Origin: a virus
Length of the DNA: 32,949 bases
IMG/VR virus record: IMGVR_UViG_3300033893_000019
Coordinates: 1 to 32,949 of that record
Reading direction: 5' to 3' (one strand)
A program made the position numbers and the translations under genes. Positions 30,975-32,949 of the stretch are shown here, piece after piece. Under the pieces are notes generated by a model that was not told the DNA's origin, made no database searches, and saw nothing but the letters and a program-made list of their open reading frames with translations. The first letter of the stretch is position 1. Each line of letters starts with the position of its first letter.

Positions 30975-31140
30975 GATTGCCTGGATTTGCGAGCTCGCCA
31001 GGCGCGACCCCCAGGGCGCGGCAAGCTATTGCCGCATGATCCTGCGCATGCCCCGGCGATGGGACCAGGGCGTGGAGGTGGAAAGGCTGCAGGAGTTCTG
31101 CCGCCAGTACCTGAAGCGTGCTGGAAAGGAGGAGCCGTGA
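30946..31140 (+). CDS. Small helical protein, unknown
   Basis: A 64-residue protein (MSYRYTTEHEIAWICELARRDPQ...RMILRMPRRWDQGVEVERLQEFCRQYLKRAGKEE). It has helical content, with no recognised family. ATG 30946 has GGGAAGAG about ten bases upstream and overlaps the nuclease end. Its stop overlaps the next gene's GTG start as GTGA. It is part of the tightly packed replication operon. Function cannot be assigned. A regulator or partner of the initiator downstream is possible on position only. Confidence 0.55.
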   Translation: MSYRYTTEHEIAWICELARRDPQGAASYCRMILRMPRRWDQGVEVERLQEFCRQYLKRAGKEEP

Positions 31141-32189
31141 AACGGGGCACCCCGGAGCACCCTAAGACCAAGGCGCTGGCCAGGCGCTTGGGGGTTCCCT
31201 GGCCGATGGCCGTGGGAACCCTGGAGCTGCTCTGGCATTTCACCGCCCGCTATGCGCCAGCGGGCGATATCGGGCGATTCCCGGATGAGGCAATCGCAGC
31301 CGCTGTCGGCTGGCCCGAGAACCGCGATCCAGCCGAGCTGGTGCGCGCCCTGTGCGACTGCGGATGGCTCGATCCCCACCCAGAGCACAGGCTCATGATC
31401 CACGACTGGCCAGATCACTGCGAAGACGCCGTACACGTGTTCCTGGCTCGCAGAGGCCTCACGTTCGCCTGCGGCAAGCCGCCTAAAACCAGCAAGTTGA
31501 GTAAGTCCGAACGGCGCGCGCACAACGTGCCCACTGAATGCGCACCCCGTACGCACCCCGGCTGCACCAGCCATAGCCATAGCCGTAGCCATAGCCGTAG
31601 CCGTAGCCGTAAGCCGGAGCCGATGCCGGCGCCATTGCCAGAGCCAGAGCCACAGCCAAAGCCGGAGCCGGCGCCAGAGCCAGGGCCGGTGCCGCAGCCG
31701 CTGCCCGCGCCGTTGCCAGAGCCGGCGCCGGTGCCGTTGCGACCGCCGCAGCAAACCACACCAGCTACGCGATCCCATGGCTCGGCCGGCTCGGCTTTGT
31801 GTGTGCAGAATCAGCAAAACGGCCCGCCTGCCCGCTGGCTGCAAGCCCTCGAGCAGGCAATCAGCCGGGCTGTGGGACGCCAACCACGGCCAGGCGCTGC
31901 ACTCAAACTGGCCAGGCAGGCCGCCAGCATGGGCGTTCATCCCCGCTACCTTCTGGGCTGGATCCAACACCGGGCTAGAGCCTCGCCCCCGCGCAGCGAC
32001 GGGCTGTTCCTCAAGGCCATTGCCGATCTCCCGGATTGGGTGCGCCGCAATCACGCCTACGACTCAAGCTGGGGCCTGCGCGAATCGGTCGTTTGCCCAA
32101 AATGCGGCGAGGCGATCTACGCGTTCCGGGATGTGATCGTGCCCTGCCCATGCGCCACCGAGAAGGGAGACTCGGATGATTCCAGCTGA
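31137..32189 (+). CDS. Phage replication initiator-like protein with repeat linker and zinc C-terminus
   Basis: A 350-residue protein. Residues about 1-100 (TPEHPKTKALARRLGVPWPMAVGTLELLWHFTARYAPAGDIGRF...VGWPENRDPAELVRALCDCGWLDPHPEHRLMIHDW) form the helix-turn-helix region seen in phage O/DnaD-like replication initiators. Residues 145-158 alternate Ser with His/Arg and residues 160-201 alternate Pro with Glu/Ala/Leu, a rigid linker encoded by GCC hexamers. A helical domain follows and a CPKCG...CPC zinc ribbon lies near 312-338. GTG 31137 has AGGAGG upstream and overlaps the preceding stop. In lambda, O binds origin repeats within its own gene, and the hexamer tract here sits in the matching place. 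Role inferred. Confidence 0.75.
   Translation: MKRGTPEHPKTKALARRLGVPWPMAVGTLELLWHFTARYAPAGDIGRFPDEAIAAAVGWPENRDPAELVRALCDCGWLDPHPEHRLMIHDWPDHCEDAVHVFLARRGLTFACGKPPKTSKLSKSERRAHNVPTECAPRTHPGCTSHSHSRSHSRSRSRKPEPMPAPLPEPEPQPKPEPAPEPGPVPQPLPAPLPEPAPVPLRPPQQTTPATRSHGSAGSALCVQNQQNGPPARWLQALEQAISRAVGRQPRPGAALKLARQAASMGVHPRYLLGWIQHRARASPPRSDGLFLKAIADLPDWVRRNHAYDSSWGLRESVVCPKCGEAIYAFRDVIVPCPCATEKGDSDDSS
31569..31737 (+). repeat. 28-copy hexamer tract (NGCCNN) inside the initiator gene
   Basis: Seven AGCCAT/AGCCGT units at 31569-31610, one inserted A at 31611, then 21 more units at 31612-31737. All 28 carry GCC in positions 2-4. The single A shifts the coding phase, so the first block reads Ser-His/Arg and the second X-Pro. 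It is a candidate replication origin or an expandable linker tract. Confidence 0.85.
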
Positions 32190-32949
32190 GAGCCCACTCA
32201 TGCGCGGGGATTCCCTGGAAGCCCGACGCCCGAATGGGGGACCCGAAATGCTAACCCCGCACCAAGCCGCGCAAGCCGCAATCCGCGCCGTGATGGCGGT
32301 GAACGGACCCGGGAGTCCGCGACCGACGGAGCGCCGCCGCAGCAAGGAGGTGGTCTCCCTCCGCCATGCTGCGATCTGGGTGGCGGCACAGTTGGCGCCC
32401 CACGCCAGCCTGCCCGAGTTGGCCAAGGCCTTCGGCGGCCTGCATCATACCAGCGTGCTCTACGCGCTGCGGCGGATCGGGAGCCGAGCGAACCTGGCTG
32501 CCTCCGCGCTGGCCGCCAGTGCCCTCCAGCTGGCGCGCCATACAGGCGAGCTGGCGCGGGCGGAACAGGGTGTCCCAGAACAGGGGTCGTCCAGCCGCGC
32601 CCTCGAGGCCGCTCTGCGGGCGCTCCTACACGCCTGTAGGCAAGTCGAAATCTGCGCGGCAGAACTGTTGCCGGACTATGATCCGCAACCAGAAGGCACG
32701 CCGACCGCGCCCCGGCAGCCAGAAGCGCCAGGGCATGGCAATCCGTCCGGCTCGCAGCCAGAACCGACTGCGCACGCGCCATGGAAGGCACCCGCCACCA
32801 TCGTCGCGGCAGACGAGCCAATCCGCTGCCGGGAACGCGGCTGCGTGATGCCCGCCGCGCGGCATGGGTACTGCCGGCAGCATTGGGCCATGCGCAAAGA
32901 CCCGACACCCTTCCTGCGCCGCGAACCGCTACCGCCAGCTCGGCGATGA
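32176..32949 (+). CDS. DnaA domain-IV-like protein with zinc-binding C-terminus
   Basis: A 257-residue protein. Residues about 53-103 (RRRSKEVVSLRHAAIWVAAQLAPHASLPELAKAFGGLHHTSVLYALRRI) closely follow the DNA-binding domain IV of DnaA, including the FGG-x-x-H-T pattern. The usual aspartate before the His-Thr pair is a histidine here. There is no ATPase domain. Helical and proline-rich segments follow, then a C-x4-C...C-x2-H cluster near 220-240. ATG 32176 overlaps the initiator gene stop by 14 bases, and GGGAG stands about six bases ahead. It could bind DnaA boxes at the phage origin or antagonise host DnaA. The gene is complete; it ends at the last base of the window. Confidence 0.75.
   Translation: MIPAESPLMRGDSLEARRPNGGPEMLTPHQAAQAAIRAVMAVNGPGSPRPTERRRSKEVVSLRHAAIWVAAQLAPHASLPELAKAFGGLHHTSVLYALRRIGSRANLAASALAASALQLARHTGELARAEQGVPEQGSSSRALEAALRALLHACRQVEICAAELLPDYDPQPEGTPTAPRQPEAPGHGNPSGSQPEPTAHAPWKAPATIVAADEPIRCRERGCVMPAARHGYCRQHWAMRKDPTPFLRREPLPPARR

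Noticed and set aside
31026-32054. Minus-strand open frame opposite the initiator, with GYGYGY repeats
   Set aside because: The Gly-Tyr pattern is only the reverse reading of the GCC hexamers. No start signal.

Overview
The window is most of an integrated, lambda-like siphophage genome (a prophage) from a high-GC bacterium. It opens inside the 3' half of a host tRNA-Glu gene, followed at once by a tyrosine integrase pointing at the tRNA. It ends at the stop codon of a replication gene, so the distal attachment site is outside the window. The host is probably Gram-negative. A secreted protein in the tail operon and several conserved small proteins resemble ones I associate with Acidobacteriota (Bryobacter/Solibacter type), but that is an impression, not a search result.

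Layout. (1) 1-2042: tRNA/attachment site, integrase, an XRE-type regulator, and a divergent excisionase-like gene behind a near-consensus promoter. (2) 2511-25700, mostly minus strand: the late region. In transcription order it holds small and large terminase subunits, a 119-residue protein, a small membrane protein, gpW, portal (gpB), S49 protease/scaffold (gpC/Nu3), decoration (gpD), major capsid (gpE), gpFII-like joining protein, tail completion (Z-like) and terminator (U-like), tail tube (V-like), tail chaperones G and GT, tape measure, a small membrane protein, a gpM-like protein, a secreted protein, a fused M-L-J-like tail tip, and a very large distal fibre-like protein. (3) 25830-26687, minus strand: a zinc-finger/sigma-like putative regulator and a small conserved protein, read from a strong leftward promoter. 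(4) About 26825-27070: a control region with inverted repeats. (5) 27250-32949, plus strand: an HTH protein, an SNF2-type helicase, two conserved phage proteins, a VRR-NUC nuclease, a small protein, an initiator-like protein and a DnaA domain-IV protein.

Four small cassettes sit exactly at gene boundaries of the late operon: brnTA (plus), a DUF6883/DUF4926 pair (plus), hicBA (minus) and an orphan 82-residue gene (plus). Two are known toxin-antitoxin types. brnT carries an apparent in-frame UGA nonsense codon 14 codons before its natural end.

Most notable features: a complete programmed -1 frameshift signal (GGGAAAC plus a GC-rich stem-loop) joining G to a zinc-ribbon-like T extension; a 28-copy GCC-phased hexamer tract inside the initiator-like gene, placed like the lambda origin inside gene O; a stand-alone DnaA DNA-binding domain beside it; and an 11-bp tandem repeat upstream of the helicase. 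No endolysin was recognised, so the lysis genes may lie beyond the right end or be novel.
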